DNA of 42,892 bases. It comes from Acidobacteriaceae bacterium (GTDB lineage Bacteria > Acidobacteriota > Terriglobia > Bryobacterales > Bryobacteraceae). A program made the translations under genes and the position numbers. Location: contig CAJCIT010000057.1 of assembly GCA_903970405.1 (NCBI GenBank), positions 1 to 42,892 on the forward strand. The letters are read 5' to 3'. The notes below the pieces were generated by a model that was not told the DNA's origin, made no database searches, and saw only the letters and a list, made by a program, of their open reading frames with translations. This document shows, in pieces, positions 9,137 through 18,041 of the stretch (positions are counted from its first letter, which is position 1; each line of letters starts with the position of its first letter).

Positions 9137-9748
9137 ATGGCTCAGCATTTGGAGATTCTTGTTGAAGAATTGTCCATGGAATCGGCGCTTCGACTGATCG
9201 TTCCAAAGATGATCGGTGATGCGACCTTCGCGGTGTACCCACATCAATGTAAGAGCGATTTACTAAAAAGTCTGCCTAACAGGCTACGTGGCTATGCCGC
9301 GTGGCTGCCTGCCGATTGGCGCATCATTGTCATTGTTGACCGGGACGATGATGACTGCAGAAAACTGAAGGGTGTACTTGAAAGGGCGGCGGCTACGGCA
9401 GGATTAAAAACGAGAAAAGCAGCCGGCAACGCAATCCATGTGGTCAATCGCTTGGCTATTGAGGAGTTGGAAGCATGGTTCTTTGGGGATTGGGACGCGG
9501 TTAAGGCTGCATACCCAAAGGTGCCAGCAAGCATCCCTGAAAAGCAAGGATACAGAGACCCAGATGCTATTCAGGGTGGTACGTGGGAGGCCTTGGAGAA
9601 GGTGCTCAAAAGGCACGGATATTTTCAGACCGGACTACGCAAGATCGAAGCCGCAAGATCAATCGCCCTGCACATGGACCCTGAGCGGAACCGATCAAGG
9701 AGCTTTCGGGTTTTTAGAGACGCCATTTTGGAAGCGATTAAAGATTAG
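9137..9748 (+). CDS. DUF4276 family protein (TOPRIM-like effector)
   Basis: A 203-residue protein beginning immediately after the ATPase stop, so translation is probably coupled. It shows the layout of the DUF4276 family: a strand with acidic residues near the N-terminus (LEILVEELSMESAL, Glu10/11/15), a hydrophobic strand ending in IIVIVDRDDDDC (Asp68, Asp70 and following), and a conserved IEELEAWFFGDWDAV at 108-122. The Glu...DxD arrangement is that of a TOPRIM-like metal site, which suggests nuclease activity, though this is inferred from pattern alone. It is the likely effector, with the ATPase as sensor or regulator. No methylase, reverse transcriptase or third gene is attached. Confidence 0.78.
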   Translation: MAQHLEILVEELSMESALRLIVPKMIGDATFAVYPHQCKSDLLKSLPNRLRGYAAWLPADWRIIVIVDRDDDDCRKLKGVLERAAATAGLKTRKAAGNAIHVVNRLAIEELEAWFFGDWDAVKAAYPKVPASIPEKQGYRDPDAIQGGTWEALEKVLKRHGYFQTGLRKIEAARSIALHMDPERNRSRSFRVFRDAILEAIKD

Positions 9749-9926
9749 GTTTCTAGCCCCGGCCAATCTGAGAGATCATCTCGCATAACTGTCAAGCAGC
9801 AAGCAGACGTGGCGAGACTGGTTGAGCGAGCCGCGGCCCGTAAGTAAGAGCGGAACCAAATGAACGGACGAGTGGCCACTGTCGGTCGTCTGGACAGAGC
9901 GAATAGCCGCTGTCACCAGTCTGCTT

Positions 9927-9950
9927 ACTTACTTTACGCGCGCGGTTCAG
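9927..9950. repeat. Interspersed hairpin repeat, copy a
   Basis: CTTACTTTACGCGCGCGGTTCAG closely resembles the unit at 14071-14095 (TTACGCGCGCGGTTCAG is identical) and more loosely those at 13940-13963 and 35825-35851. It lies between the defence pair and the permease gene. Confidence 0.5.
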
Positions 9951-9988
9951 AAGCATGGGCTGTGCGTGAACGATGGACCCCGGGATTT

Positions 9989-10006
9989 CAAGGGCCCTTG
10001 TTTTTT
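9989..10006 (+). terminator. Possible intrinsic terminator
   Basis: The 12-bp palindrome CAAGGGCCCTTG is followed by a run of seven T on the plus strand. The hairpin is short (four pairs if a tetraloop forms) and lies 240 nt after the DUF4276 stop, so it may or may not end that transcript. Confidence 0.3.
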
Positions 10007-10174
10007 GACGGTCTTGTTGGCAGGTATAACGCGTGTCTTTCGCCCCTGCGGCTCTTTTCTCATGGCAGAAACCTACACCAACGGGGCAACCGTCCTCTCA
10101 TTAACAGTTCCGCCGGGACCAAATTAGGCCTTCGGTAGGCCGATCAACATAGCTGTATCTCGACTTCCTTAGTC

Positions 10175-11596
10175 TTAGTGGCTGGCGACGGCCGGCATGC
10201 CGGTAGACGTCTCCGTCTTCGCAAGCTTGGCCCAATTGAAGCCGTAATAGGCCACAAAGATAAAACAGACCATCGGGACAAAGAAGCCGCGAGACATGTC
10301 TGAAATGTCGGCGACATAGCCCATCAGCTTGGGCAGAAGGGCACCGCCCATGATGGCCATGACGATGAACGCGGATGCCCGCTTCGCCCGGGCGCCGAGT
10401 CCGAAGATTCCCAACGCAAAGATAGTGGGGAACATGATGGACATGAAAAAGTAACTTAAGAAGACGCAGATCACGGAGAGCCAGCCCAGCTTGAGCGAAA
10501 TCAGCAGCGTCACAAAAACGTTCGCAAGGCCGTAAAGGCCGAGCATCTTGTGCGGTGCGATGCGCCGCAGCAGACCGGCGCCCGTGAAACGCCCGATCAG
10601 GAAGCACAACGATCCGATGGAAGCCAGGTTAGCCGCGCCCGCGTTGCTGAGGGCGAGCGCGCCGTTCTTGCCTGTTTCAAACCAGCCGCTGAGCCAGTCA
10701 TGAATCATGCCCGAGCCCCCACCGGCGTTGTTCAGAGCGCTGTTCCACGCAGAGGGAATGGCCGGCGTTTCGGTGGTCATGTAGTTGATGAAGAAGCTGA
10801 AGATGCCGGCCTGGGCGGCCACATAGAGGAACTGCGCGACCACAGCGAGTACGAAGTGCGGATGGGACCAAATGGAGTGGGAGACGTTCGGCGTGGAGTC
10901 GTCCAGATGGTAATCATCCTCGGACTTGATGTCAGGCACGCGGGCGAAGAAGAAGATGGCGGCCAGAACGATGACGGCAATGGCGATGGAGACATAAGGG
11001 ATATAAAGCGTCTGGCTGCCGGTACTGTGGCCGGCGGCATCCTTGGAGTAAAAGAACCTGCTGCCGATGATGGGGCCAAGAATCCAGCCCACGCCGTTAC
11101 AGGACTGGGCGAGGTTGATGCGCGTGGCCGCGAAGCGCTTGTTGCCCAGGACGGTGGTGTAGGGATTCGCGATGGTTTCGAGAAACGTCAATCCGGTGGC
11201 GATGATGCAGACGCCGGCGAGGAAGGCGACGAAAGCCATGTTGGCCGTGACGCGGCCCTCATGCACAAGGGAGTTGATGTGCGTGGCTGGGACGAACCAG
11301 AAGCCGCCGGCGGCGACAAGCAGGAGCCCGGCGATGATGCCGCCCTTGTAACCAAGCTTGCTGGCAAGCCAACCGGCGGGGATGGACATCAGGAAGTAGC
11401 CCAGGTAATGGGCAAACTGCACGGAGGCCGACTGCGACTTGGTGAGGCCCAACTCGTCCTGAAAGTGCTTGTCCATGGTGTCGATCATGCCGTTGCAGAC
11501 GCCCCAGAGCAGGAAGAGGGAGCTGACCAAGACAAATGTGAACGCCAGGTTTTTGCCGTCTTCACCGATAAAGAGGCCGGTTTTTTGAGGAGTCAT
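10175..11596 (-). CDS. MFS sugar permease, FHS (FucP/NagP-like) family
   Basis: A 473-residue inner-membrane transporter with about 12 hydrophobic segments. The N-terminal part, FLLWGVCNGMIDTMDKHFQ, then LTKSQSASVQFAHYLGYFLM and PAGWLASKLGYKGGI, is characteristic of the fucose:H+ symporter (FHS) family. Members carry fucose, glucose/galactose or N-acetylglucosamine (NagP). The DeoR-type regulator lies 37 nt upstream on the same strand, and nagA lies downstream beyond the island, so GlcNAc is the best guess for substrate. This assignment is contextual; fucose or another hexose remains possible. Confidence 0.8.
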   Translation of the reverse strand: MTPQKTGLFIGEDGKNLAFTFVLVSSLFLLWGVCNGMIDTMDKHFQDELGLTKSQSASVQFAHYLGYFLMSIPAGWLASKLGYKGGIIAGLLLVAAGGFWFVPATHINSLVHEGRVTANMAFVAFLAGVCIIATGLTFLETIANPYTTVLGNKRFAATRINLAQSCNGVGWILGPIIGSRFFYSKDAAGHSTGSQTLYIPYVSIAIAVIVLAAIFFFARVPDIKSEDDYHLDDSTPNVSHSIWSHPHFVLAVVAQFLYVAAQAGIFSFFINYMTTETPAIPSAWNSALNNAGGGSGMIHDWLSGWFETGKNGALALSNAGAANLASIGSLCFLIGRFTGAGLLRRIAPHKMLGLYGLANVFVTLLISLKLGWLSVICVFLSYFFMSIMFPTIFALGIFGLGARAKRASAFIVMAIMGGALLPKLMGYVADISDMSRGFFVPMVCFIFVAYYGFNWAKLAKTETSTGMPAVASH

Positions 11597-11633
11597 CGCG
11601 TTTGGAGAATTCTAACAGTGAGGATTTCAGCGC

Positions 11634-12428
11634 CTACACCAGCACCACGTCAATTCCCTTGGCCCGCAGCGCAGCCACAGTGTCCGCAGGCGCGGCGTCG
11701 TCGGTAATGACCCGGTGAACATGATTCCACTGGGCTGACACGGAGAGGCTGCGGTGCCCGAACTTCGATGAGTCGGCGATCACGGTTATTTCCCGGGCCG
11801 CCTTCACCATCCGCATATTTAATTGCGCCTCGAGAATATCGAGCGTCGTCAGGCCGGCGTCCAAATCCAAGCCCACCGTGGAAAGGAAGAGATGGTCGGC
11901 ATGGAGCGACCCGATCATGTGCTCGGCTTGCGGACCCACGAATGCATTCGACACCTGCCGCAGAATGCCGCCGATCATCACCAGCGTCACGTTGGCGGAA
12001 TCGGCAAATTGCATGGCGATGTTCAGCGCGTAGGTGATCACCGTCAGATGCTCCAGGTTCGCCTTCCGCAATTGCGACGCGAGTTCGGCCGACGTGGAGC
12101 CGGTACACAGACTCACGGTTTGCGATGGATGCACCAGTTGCACCGCCGCTCTGGCGATGCGGACCTTCTCCTCGTGGCGGATCGACTCGCGCACCTTCAG
12201 GGGATAGTCAGGGCCCGCCACCAGTGGCCGGATGCCGCCGCCGTGCGAGCGCACCACGGCGCCGCTAGCGGACAAAGTATCCAGGTCACTACGAGCCGTC
12301 ACGGCCGAAACGCCGAAAAGGCGCCTGATTTCGCTCACGGTGACGCGCCCTTGGCGCTCAACAAGGCCGGCAATTTCCCGGCGGCGTTCTTCAGTCAAGA
12401 GTCTTGTTTTAAGGATCTGCACCGGCAT
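11634..12428 (-). CDS. DeoR/GlpR-family transcriptional regulator
   Basis: A sugar-phosphate-sensing repressor. From the ATG at 12428 the protein is 264 residues: an N-terminal DeoR winged helix (EERRREIAGLVERQGRVTV, then LFGVSAVTARSDLDTL and VVRSHGGGI) followed by the DeoR sensor domain (VHPSQTVSLCTGSTSAELA, ADHLFLSTVGLDLDAGLTT, VIADSSKFGHRS), which binds a phosphosugar. An in-frame TTG/GTG extension to 12500 exists, but the domain begins after 12428. It heads the operon with the permease and probably controls it; the effector may be an aminosugar phosphate, by neighbourhood. Confidence 0.85.
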   Translation of the reverse strand: MPVQILKTRLLTEERRREIAGLVERQGRVTVSEIRRLFGVSAVTARSDLDTLSASGAVVRSHGGGIRPLVAGPDYPLKVRESIRHEEKVRIARAAVQLVHPSQTVSLCTGSTSAELASQLRKANLEHLTVITYALNIAMQFADSANVTLVMIGGILRQVSNAFVGPQAEHMIGSLHADHLFLSTVGLDLDAGLTTLDILEAQLNMRMVKAAREITVIADSSKFGHRSLSVSAQWNHVHRVITDDAAPADTVAALRAKGIDVVLV

Positions 12429-12534
12429 GGGTGTGTTCCATAAGCGTCCGGCTTCAGTAGCGCTGCCACGGACGGCTTTTCTTTTTGCCTCATTAAACAA
12501 CGCCTTCCGAAGAAAGGCAAGTGTCGATGGTTTG

Positions 12535-12577
12535 CTTTCCTTGGGTAACTACTTGGGAATAGTACCGAAAAGGAAAG
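12535..12577. promoter_or_regulatory. Candidate operator between deoR and pfk
   Basis: CTTTCCTT (12535-12542) and AAGGAAAG (12570-12577) form an 8-bp inverted repeat spaced by 27 nt, in the divergent region between the regulator and the phosphofructokinase gene. It could be an autoregulatory site for the DeoR protein. Arms of this length can arise by chance in an AG-rich stretch. Confidence 0.28.
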
Positions 12578-12656
12578 AATAAAAGTAACAGCCGAGCCGT
12601 TTTGGCTGGATTGGACCGCGGCAGTCCGGGAAAATGAACCTGGCAACAATAGATGG

Positions 12657-13826
12657 ATGGCTTGTGCACTCATCGCCCAGGGCGGCGGACCCACCACTGT
12701 CATCAACGGCAGCCTGTATGGGGTGTGGGCCGAACTGCGAAACTTAACAGCGCCCCCACAGCTTTGGGGATGCCGCCACGGCTTGAAAGGGCTCCTCACC
12801 GGAAGTCTCATCGATCTGACATCTGAACCGCCGGGTTTAATGGAAGGCATTCGAGTGGCGCCCGGCGCGGCGCTGGGCTCCTCGCGGGAGCGGCTTACCA
12901 GCGGCGAACTGGAGCGTACCATTGAAGAATTGCGCCGGCGAGATGTGCGCTGGTTCTTCACAAGCGGCGGCAACGGATCGATGGGCGCAGCGCTTGAGCT
13001 GCAGCAGGCCGCCAGCGACGCTGGGTATGAACTGCAGGTTATCGGAATTCCGAAGACCGTGGACAACGATCTGGCGGTGACCGATCACACGCCGGGCTAT
13101 GGCTCAGCGGGACGATTCTGGGCTCACGCGGCGCGCGATATGGGCATGGACCACCGGGCGCTGCCTTCGCCGATCCTGGTGGCGGAGGTTATCGGCCGGA
13201 ACGTGGGATGGGTTGTGGCGGCCACGTCTTTTTCCCGCAGCCGCCCTGACGATGCGCCCCATCTGATCTACTGTCCGGAACGCCCTCTGCCGCGCGCAAA
13301 GTTGATCGGCGATGTGGAAGAGGTCTATCGGCGCATCGGGCGGGTCTTTGTTTGCTTATGTGAGGGGCAGCTGGATGAGAACGGCCATGCCTTCGATGCC
13401 GATGTTGACCGGCCCGATAGCCCGAAGGACCGCCTGGCCAGCAACCTGGCGCACGCGGTGGCAAAATTCATTACGAAGGAAACGGGGCTTCGTGCGCGCA
13501 GTGAGCGGCCGGGGTTGCTGGGACGTTCGAGTTCCGCCTACGTCTCATATGTCGATCAGGCGGAGGCCGAAGAGTGTGGCCGCGCAGCGGTGCGCGCCGC
13601 CGCGGCAGGCGCACGCGGACAGATGATCGCGCTGCGCCGCGATTCGAACAGCCCATACGCGTCGTCAACATTCCTTGCGAGCCTGGAAGATGTGGCCGGC
13701 CGCGAGCGAAAAATGCCGGACCATTTCATCGGCGCCGAGGGAAACGACGTCACTGAGGCCTATCGCGACTATGCGCGTCCGTTGGTGGGACCGGTGGCCG
13801 GGCATGCCTATTTCTCTGGGGTCTGA
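12657..13826 (+). CDS. pfkA: 6-phosphofructokinase with mixed ATP/PPi signatures
   Basis: A 389-residue PfkA-superfamily enzyme of glycolysis. AQGGGPTTVINGSL (7-20) is the N-terminal phosphate loop, GGNGS is at 104-108, and IPKTVDND (131-138) carries the catalytic Asp pair. Most ATP enzymes have GGDGS and PGTIDND, and most PPi enzymes GGDDS/GGNDS and PKTIDND. This one combines the Gly of the ATP type (E. coli Gly104 position) with the Asn and Lys of the PPi type, so donor choice is open. It diverges from the DeoR gene. The chosen ATG follows no clear Shine-Dalgarno, but the family begins exactly here. Confidence 0.83.
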   Translation: MACALIAQGGGPTTVINGSLYGVWAELRNLTAPPQLWGCRHGLKGLLTGSLIDLTSEPPGLMEGIRVAPGAALGSSRERLTSGELERTIEELRRRDVRWFFTSGGNGSMGAALELQQAASDAGYELQVIGIPKTVDNDLAVTDHTPGYGSAGRFWAHAARDMGMDHRALPSPILVAEVIGRNVGWVVAATSFSRSRPDDAPHLIYCPERPLPRAKLIGDVEEVYRRIGRVFVCLCEGQLDENGHAFDADVDRPDSPKDRLASNLAHAVAKFITKETGLRARSERPGLLGRSSSAYVSYVDQAEAEECGRAAVRAAAAGARGQMIALRRDSNSPYASSTFLASLEDVAGRERKMPDHFIGAEGNDVTEAYRDYARPLVGPVAGHAYFSGV

Positions 13827-13939
13827 CGCGAGGGGCTTAAATGACATACTGTGGCAGAGATGTTTCGATTTTTCTATGAGCTTTCGGGCGTAACCCCGAC
13901 GGAGGAACCGACCGCGGGAGGGAGTCATTGCCTGTTGCC

Positions 13940-14135
13940 CGCTTGCTTTCGCGAGCGGTTCAGCGGGGGGCGGCCCACGAGCGGCGACCGTCAGGAAGGG
14001 ACTGCGGTGGTGGTCCAACCGGTCGCTCCCTTACGGTCGCGGCTCAGTTGGCGTGGGTGCCGCCGGTTATCCGCTTGGTTACGCGCGCGGTTCAGTAGGG
14101 GGGTGTGGACTGCGGGCCTGCGGCATGCGGCCCGC
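13940..14135. repeat. Cluster of interspersed hairpin repeats upstream of the GH9 domain
   Basis: Four stem-loop units lie in about 200 bp: CGCTTGCTTTCGCGAGCGG (13940-13958), CCGGTCGCTCCCTTACGGTC with GCGGCTCAG after it (14019-14047), TTGGTTACGCGCGCGGTTC (14075-14093), and the perfect stem GCGGGCC/GGCCCGC (14112-14118/14129-14135). Related single copies occur at 9927, 34519 and 35825. The GH9 reading frame stays open through all of them, giving an arginine-rich and probably untranslated stretch. Confidence 0.6.
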
Positions 14136-15842
14136 GCGCTTTTGCCAACCTCGCTCGCCGGCGTCCTCTGCGTCTCCTTGTGGGCGGCGGTGGGGCGCCA
14201 ACCGACGGAGGCTATCAAAGTGGACCAGGTGGGTTACCTGCCGGGCTCGATGAAGCTGGCTTTCGTGACGGGTTCGGGCGACGCAACGATCTTCGTCATT
14301 CACGAAGCAACCACCGGCGCCATCAGATTCCGCGGCGCCCTGTCCGCGCCCACCATCGATCGCGATTCGGGCGACTCTATCCGCGCCGCCGACTTCAGCA
14401 GCGTCACGAAACCGGGCGTCTATTTCCTGGATGTACCGGGCGTGGGAACAAGTTGGAGTTTTCAAATTGAGCCGGATTTGTATCGCCCGATTTACTATCT
14501 GGCGATGCGTTCCTTTTACGGCCAGCGTTGCGGAACCGCCGTCAACATGGGACCTGAATTCCCCAGTCTCAAACACCCGATCTGCCATACGGCCGCCGCT
14601 TTCCACTCCTCGTCGGGAAAAGAGGGTACAGTGCCGCCTAGCAAAGGCTGGCACGACGCCGGCGACTACGGTCGATATGTGGTCAATTCCGGTATTAGCA
14701 CGGCCACACTTCTCTGGACTTGGGAAATCTTTGGCGACCGAGTCAAGGACGTTTCACTTTCGCTGCCGGATCACAAGCGGACCGTTCCCGATCTGTTGAC
14801 CGAGGTTCGCTGGAACCTGGATTGGATGCTGACCATGCAGGATACGGACGGCGGCGTGTGGCACAAACAAACCAGCGAAGGCTTTGCGGGCTTCGTCATG
14901 CCGGATCAGGACAAGCAAACCAGTTTCATCATTGGCACGGGAAAACAGCCCTTCAAAAGCACCTGCGCAACCGCGGACCTGGCTGCCGTCGCCGCCATCG
15001 GCGCGCGCGTCTACCGGCCATTCGATCCAACCTACGCGGAACGGCTTGGCGCCGCCGCAGGCAAAGCGTGGACATGGGCTGCCGCAAACCCCGGCGTTAC
15101 GTTCCGCAATCCGCCCGGCGTGGTCACGGGCGAGTATGGTGACGGCGATTGCCATGACGAGTTATTCTGGGCCGCCGCTGAACTGGCCCGCACCACCCAT
15201 GACGCGACCTATGAGCAGTATTTCCTGGGTCATTATCAGGACTACTTACACGCCGGACGGCGTCTGGCGTGGAGCTTCGTCGCTCCGATGGCGCTCTGGA
15301 CTTACGCCCTCGGCAACGGACCCAACAGAATCGCCGTCGATGAGATTCGCAGACAGACCTTGGCGTCGGCGACTGAATTGGCCGAGCGCGCCACGCAAGG
15401 CTACCGTCTCTCGCTGCGCACCTCGGACTATGACTGGGGTTCGAATGGCGAGGTCGCGAACTATGGGCTGGAGCTATTGATTGCGAACCGGTTTCAGCCG
15501 TCGCGACAGTTCGTCTACGCCGCGCTCGATAATTTGCATTACCTGCTGGGTCGAAACACCTTCTCGCTTTCGTTCGTGACGCGGGTGGGGGAGCACTCGG
15601 TGCTGCATCCGCACCACCGGCCGAGCGGCGCACCTGGAGCAGACCTGCCGTGGCCCGGTCTTCTGTCGGGCGGTCCGAACCGCGGGCGGCAGGATGCGGC
15701 GATGAGACGCTTAGTCCCGGCCGGTACAGCGCCCGCACGATCCTATATCGACAATCAGGAGGCCTTTGCGTGCAACGAAGTCGCCATCAATTGGAACGCG
15801 CCGTTCGTGTTTCTGCTGGCGGGCTTGAACGGCTTGCCTTAG
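14103..15842 (+). CDS. Secreted GH9-family glycoside hydrolase
   Basis: An inverting endo-beta-1,4-glucanase-type enzyme, 579 residues from the GTG at 14103. A signal-peptide-like start ([19 protein letters not shown]) precedes a CelD_N immunoglobulin-like domain ([20 protein letters not shown] to about residue 120) and the (alpha/alpha)6 GH9 domain. The catalytic base motif [10 protein letters not shown] gives Asp185 and Asp188; the acid is Glu559 in [11 protein letters not shown], and HPHHRPSG is the sugar-binding loop. The frame is open back to GTG 13851, but the first 84 codons are hairpin repeats, so the later start is preferred; GGGGG before it may serve as ribosome site at short spacing. 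It converges on recA with a 4-nt overlap. Cellulose, xyloglucan or mixed-linkage glucan are possible substrates. Confidence 0.85.
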   Translation: MWTAGLRHAARALLPTSLAGVLCVSLWAAVGRQPTEAIKVDQVGYLPGSMKLAFVTGSGDATIFVIHEATTGAIRFRGALSAPTIDRDSGDSIRAADFSSVTKPGVYFLDVPGVGTSWSFQIEPDLYRPIYYLAMRSFYGQRCGTAVNMGPEFPSLKHPICHTAAAFHSSSGKEGTVPPSKGWHDAGDYGRYVVNSGISTATLLWTWEIFGDRVKDVSLSLPDHKRTVPDLLTEVRWNLDWMLTMQDTDGGVWHKQTSEGFAGFVMPDQDKQTSFIIGTGKQPFKSTCATADLAAVAAIGARVYRPFDPTYAERLGAAAGKAWTWAAANPGVTFRNPPGVVTGEYGDGDCHDELFWAAAELARTTHDATYEQYFLGHYQDYLHAGRRLAWSFVAPMALWTYALGNGPNRIAVDEIRRQTLASATELAERATQGYRLSLRTSDYDWGSNGEVANYGLELLIANRFQPSRQFVYAALDNLHYLLGRNTFSLSFVTRVGEHSVLHPHHRPSGAPGADLPWPGLLSGGPNRGRQDAAMRRLVPAGTAPARSYIDNQEAFACNEVAINWNAPFVFLLAGLNGLP

Positions 15843-16933
15843 GTAACTAATGCCTTTGAGCGGCCTGCCGCGGCCTTGGGCGCTGACTCCATGACGGGCC
15901 CTGTGGCCATTGCGGCCGATTCGCTCTCACCGGCGGCCTTGCCCATGCCCAGCGTCTTGCGCAGTTCCGCGTCCAACTTGGCGCAGATGTCTTTATTGTC
16001 ACGAAGGAACTGGCGGGCATTCTCACGCCCTTGGCCGATGCGCTCGCCCTTGTAGCTGTACCAGGAGCCGCTCTTTTCCACCAGATTCTTCGCCACGCCC
16101 AGGTCAATCAGGTCGCCTTCGCGGGAGATGCCTTCGCCGTAGATGATGTCGAACTCGGCCTCGCGGAAGGGCGCAGCCACCTTGTTCTTCACAATCTTCA
16201 CCTTAGTGCGGTTGCCGGTGACCGTTTCACCATCTTTGATGGCGGCGATGCGGCGGATATCCAAGCGAACCGATGAATAAAACTTCAGGGCGCGGCCACC
16301 GGTGGTGGTTTCCGGGTTACCGAACATGACGCCGATCTTTTCGCGGATCTGGTTGATGAAGACCAGGCAGGTATTCGACTTCGACACATTGCCGGTCAAT
16401 TTGCGCATGGCCTGCGACATCAGCCGCGCCTGCACGCCCATGTGCGAATCGCCCATCTCGCCATCCAGTTCGGCCTTGGGGACCAGAGCCGCTACGGAGT
16501 CCACAACCAGGATGTCCACTGAACCGGATTGGATCAATGCGCTGGTGATCTCGAGAGCTTGTTCAGCGAAGTCCGGTTGGGAGACCAGCAGGTTGTCGAC
16601 ATCTACGCCCAGGCACTTGGCATAGCCGGGGTCGAGCGCATGCTCAACGTCGATGTAGGCGGCCATGCCGCCGGCCTTCTGGGCTTCCGCGACGGCTTGC
16701 AGGGCAATGGTGGTTTTGCCGGAGGATTCCGGACCGAAGATTTCGCAAATGCGCCCGCGCGGAAGGCCCCCGACGCCGAGCGCGTAGTCCACTGAAATGG
16801 ACCCGGTCGAAATGGCGGCAACCGGCACAATTGCTTCGTTCGATCCGAGCCGGAGGATCGATCCCTTACCAAATTGTTTCTCAATCTGGCTTAACGTGGC
16901 GCTGAGGGTTCTGGCGCGCTCTTTCTCATCCAT
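15839..16933 (-). CDS. recA: Recombinase RecA
   Basis: The central strand-exchange ATPase of homologous recombination and co-protease of the SOS response, 364 residues. [20 protein letters not shown] is followed by the FGKGSI motif, Walker [10 protein letters not shown], Walker B-type [14 protein letters not shown], the DNA-binding loops ([35 protein letters not shown]) and a C-terminal domain with an Ala-rich tail. The ATG at 16933 follows AAGGAA at proper spacing; a TTG nine codons earlier is open but unlikely. It sits downstream of the VWFA gene but has 123 nt and a likely promoter of its own. Its stop overlaps that of the GH9 gene. Confidence 0.97.
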   Translation of the reverse strand: MDEKERARTLSATLSQIEKQFGKGSILRLGSNEAIVPVAAISTGSISVDYALGVGGLPRGRICEIFGPESSGKTTIALQAVAEAQKAGGMAAYIDVEHALDPGYAKCLGVDVDNLLVSQPDFAEQALEITSALIQSGSVDILVVDSVAALVPKAELDGEMGDSHMGVQARLMSQAMRKLTGNVSKSNTCLVFINQIREKIGVMFGNPETTTGGRALKFYSSVRLDIRRIAAIKDGETVTGNRTKVKIVKNKVAAPFREAEFDIIYGEGISREGDLIDLGVAKNLVEKSGSWYSYKGERIGQGRENARQFLRDNKDICAKLDAELRKTLGMGKAAGESESAAMATGPVMESAPKAAAGRSKALVT

Positions 16934-17005
16934 GGGTGTTTCCTTCCCGCTGCTTGTCAATGGTGGGTTTGTGGCGGCCAGAGGCCGTCTCTCGGGGGTC
17001 TTCCC

Positions 17006-17011
17006 AGTATA
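17006..17011 (-). promoter_or_regulatory. Possible recA -10 box
   Basis: The minus strand reads TATACT here, about 73 nt before the recA start. No good TTGACA-like -35 is found at 17 nt, and no recognised LexA box is seen, so this is only a candidate. Confidence 0.3.
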
Positions 17012-17056
17012 ACGCCAAACAAATGTCGCGCTTTCTGTTTTCGATGGGGTTTTTGT

Positions 17057-18028
17057 TTACGAAACCGCACGCTTCGCGTAATACCCTTTACGCGCCTTCA
17101 CCAGCAGATCCTTGCGGCCTTTGATCCTGATCTCAACGGTATGGTAGAGGCCATCGTCGTGCTCGGGCTCCGGGCGGTAGAAGAGGTTGTACTGATGGCG
17201 CAGCTCGTTCGCAATGTTTTCGAACGACTGGTTCAAATCCTTGGCTTGGAAGGGGAAAAAGGGTTGGCCGCCGGTCTGGTCGGCGAAATACTTCATGACC
17301 TTGTCGCCGTCGGTTTCGATATGGCTGTTGTTGGTGGAGATGGAATAGATCACCACGTCAGCCCGCTGCGCCATCTCCAGCGCCTGGTCACGGCTGTACC
17401 GGCTCTGGTTATCCTCGCCATCGCTCAGAATTACCATCGCGCGGCGGAACTTATAGAGCGGCTGGTCAAGCATCAACTTCTCTTTGCAGGCGAAATAAAT
17501 GGCGTCATAGAGGGACGTGCCGCCGCCCGGCCGCAGGTCGCGAATGGCGTTCTCAAGCTTATTCGTGTCGTTGGTGAGGTCGGCCACCAGTTCGGCGCCG
17601 GTATCGAAGCTGACCACAATGGCCTTGTCCCTGTCGTGGACTACGCTATTGACAAAGGCCGTAGCCGCCTCTTGCTGGAACCGGAACCGGTCGCGAATGC
17701 TGTTGCTGGTGTCGATCAGGACGGCAAGCCGCAACGGCAGGTCGCTTTCGGCCGTGAACTCCAGCACCTTCTGGGGCCTTTTCTTCTCGAATATCTCAAA
17801 ATCATCGCGCGATAGGTCGGTAATAAAGCGGCCGCGCTTATCGGTCACTGTGAACAGCATGTTCACGCGGGTGACGTCATAGACAATGCGACCTGAGTCG
17901 TTCGGGTTGTCGGCGTCCTGCGCCGCATCCGGCTTCTTGGGCTTTGTGGTTTGTGCCTTGCTTGAGATAAGCAGAATGCCGCCGCAAAGAAGAACGGCAG
18001 TCAATAGTGATACAGCGCGCCTGGTCAT
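17057..18028 (-). CDS. Exported VWFA-related protein (acidobacterial type)
   Basis: From the ATG at 18028 the protein is 323 residues. A signal peptide (MTRRAVSLLTAVLLCGGILL) leads into a short linker, a strand-rich N-terminal segment (VNMLFTVTDKRGRFITDLSR) and a von Willebrand A domain with a MIDAS-like DTSNS motif, followed by TGGQPFFPF and a C-terminal immunoglobulin-like piece ending VKARKGYYAKR. This layout is the TIGR03436 VWFA-related family, much expanded in Acidobacteria and of unknown function; metal-dependent protein binding outside the membrane is the general idea. It starts 13 nt after the rluD stop, so the two are likely cotranscribed. A paralogue lies at 34.6-35.7 kb. Confidence 0.82.
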   Translation of the reverse strand: MTRRAVSLLTAVLLCGGILLISSKAQTTKPKKPDAAQDADNPNDSGRIVYDVTRVNMLFTVTDKRGRFITDLSRDDFEIFEKKRPQKVLEFTAESDLPLRLAVLIDTSNSIRDRFRFQQEAATAFVNSVVHDRDKAIVVSFDTGAELVADLTNDTNKLENAIRDLRPGGGTSLYDAIYFACKEKLMLDQPLYKFRRAMVILSDGEDNQSRYSRDQALEMAQRADVVIYSISTNNSHIETDGDKVMKYFADQTGGQPFFPFQAKDLNQSFENIANELRHQYNLFYRPEPEHDDGLYHTVEIRIKGRKDLLVKARKGYYAKRAVS

Positions 18029-18041
18029 GTCGTTCTCTATT

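Larger units (their letters stand above)
9749..10174. other. Right flank of the defence island
   Basis: No intact gene. Near 9793-9843 a frame reads KQQADVARLVERAAARK followed by a stop, which may be the tail of a lost gene. A copy of the interspersed hairpin repeat lies at 9927-9950. The rest shows nothing I can identify. Confidence 0.4.

Noticed and set aside
10550..11707. 385-codon open frame antisense to the sugar permease
   Set aside because: Asp/Gly/Arg-rich shadow of a GC-rich membrane protein gene; the opposite strand has a full FHS-family match.
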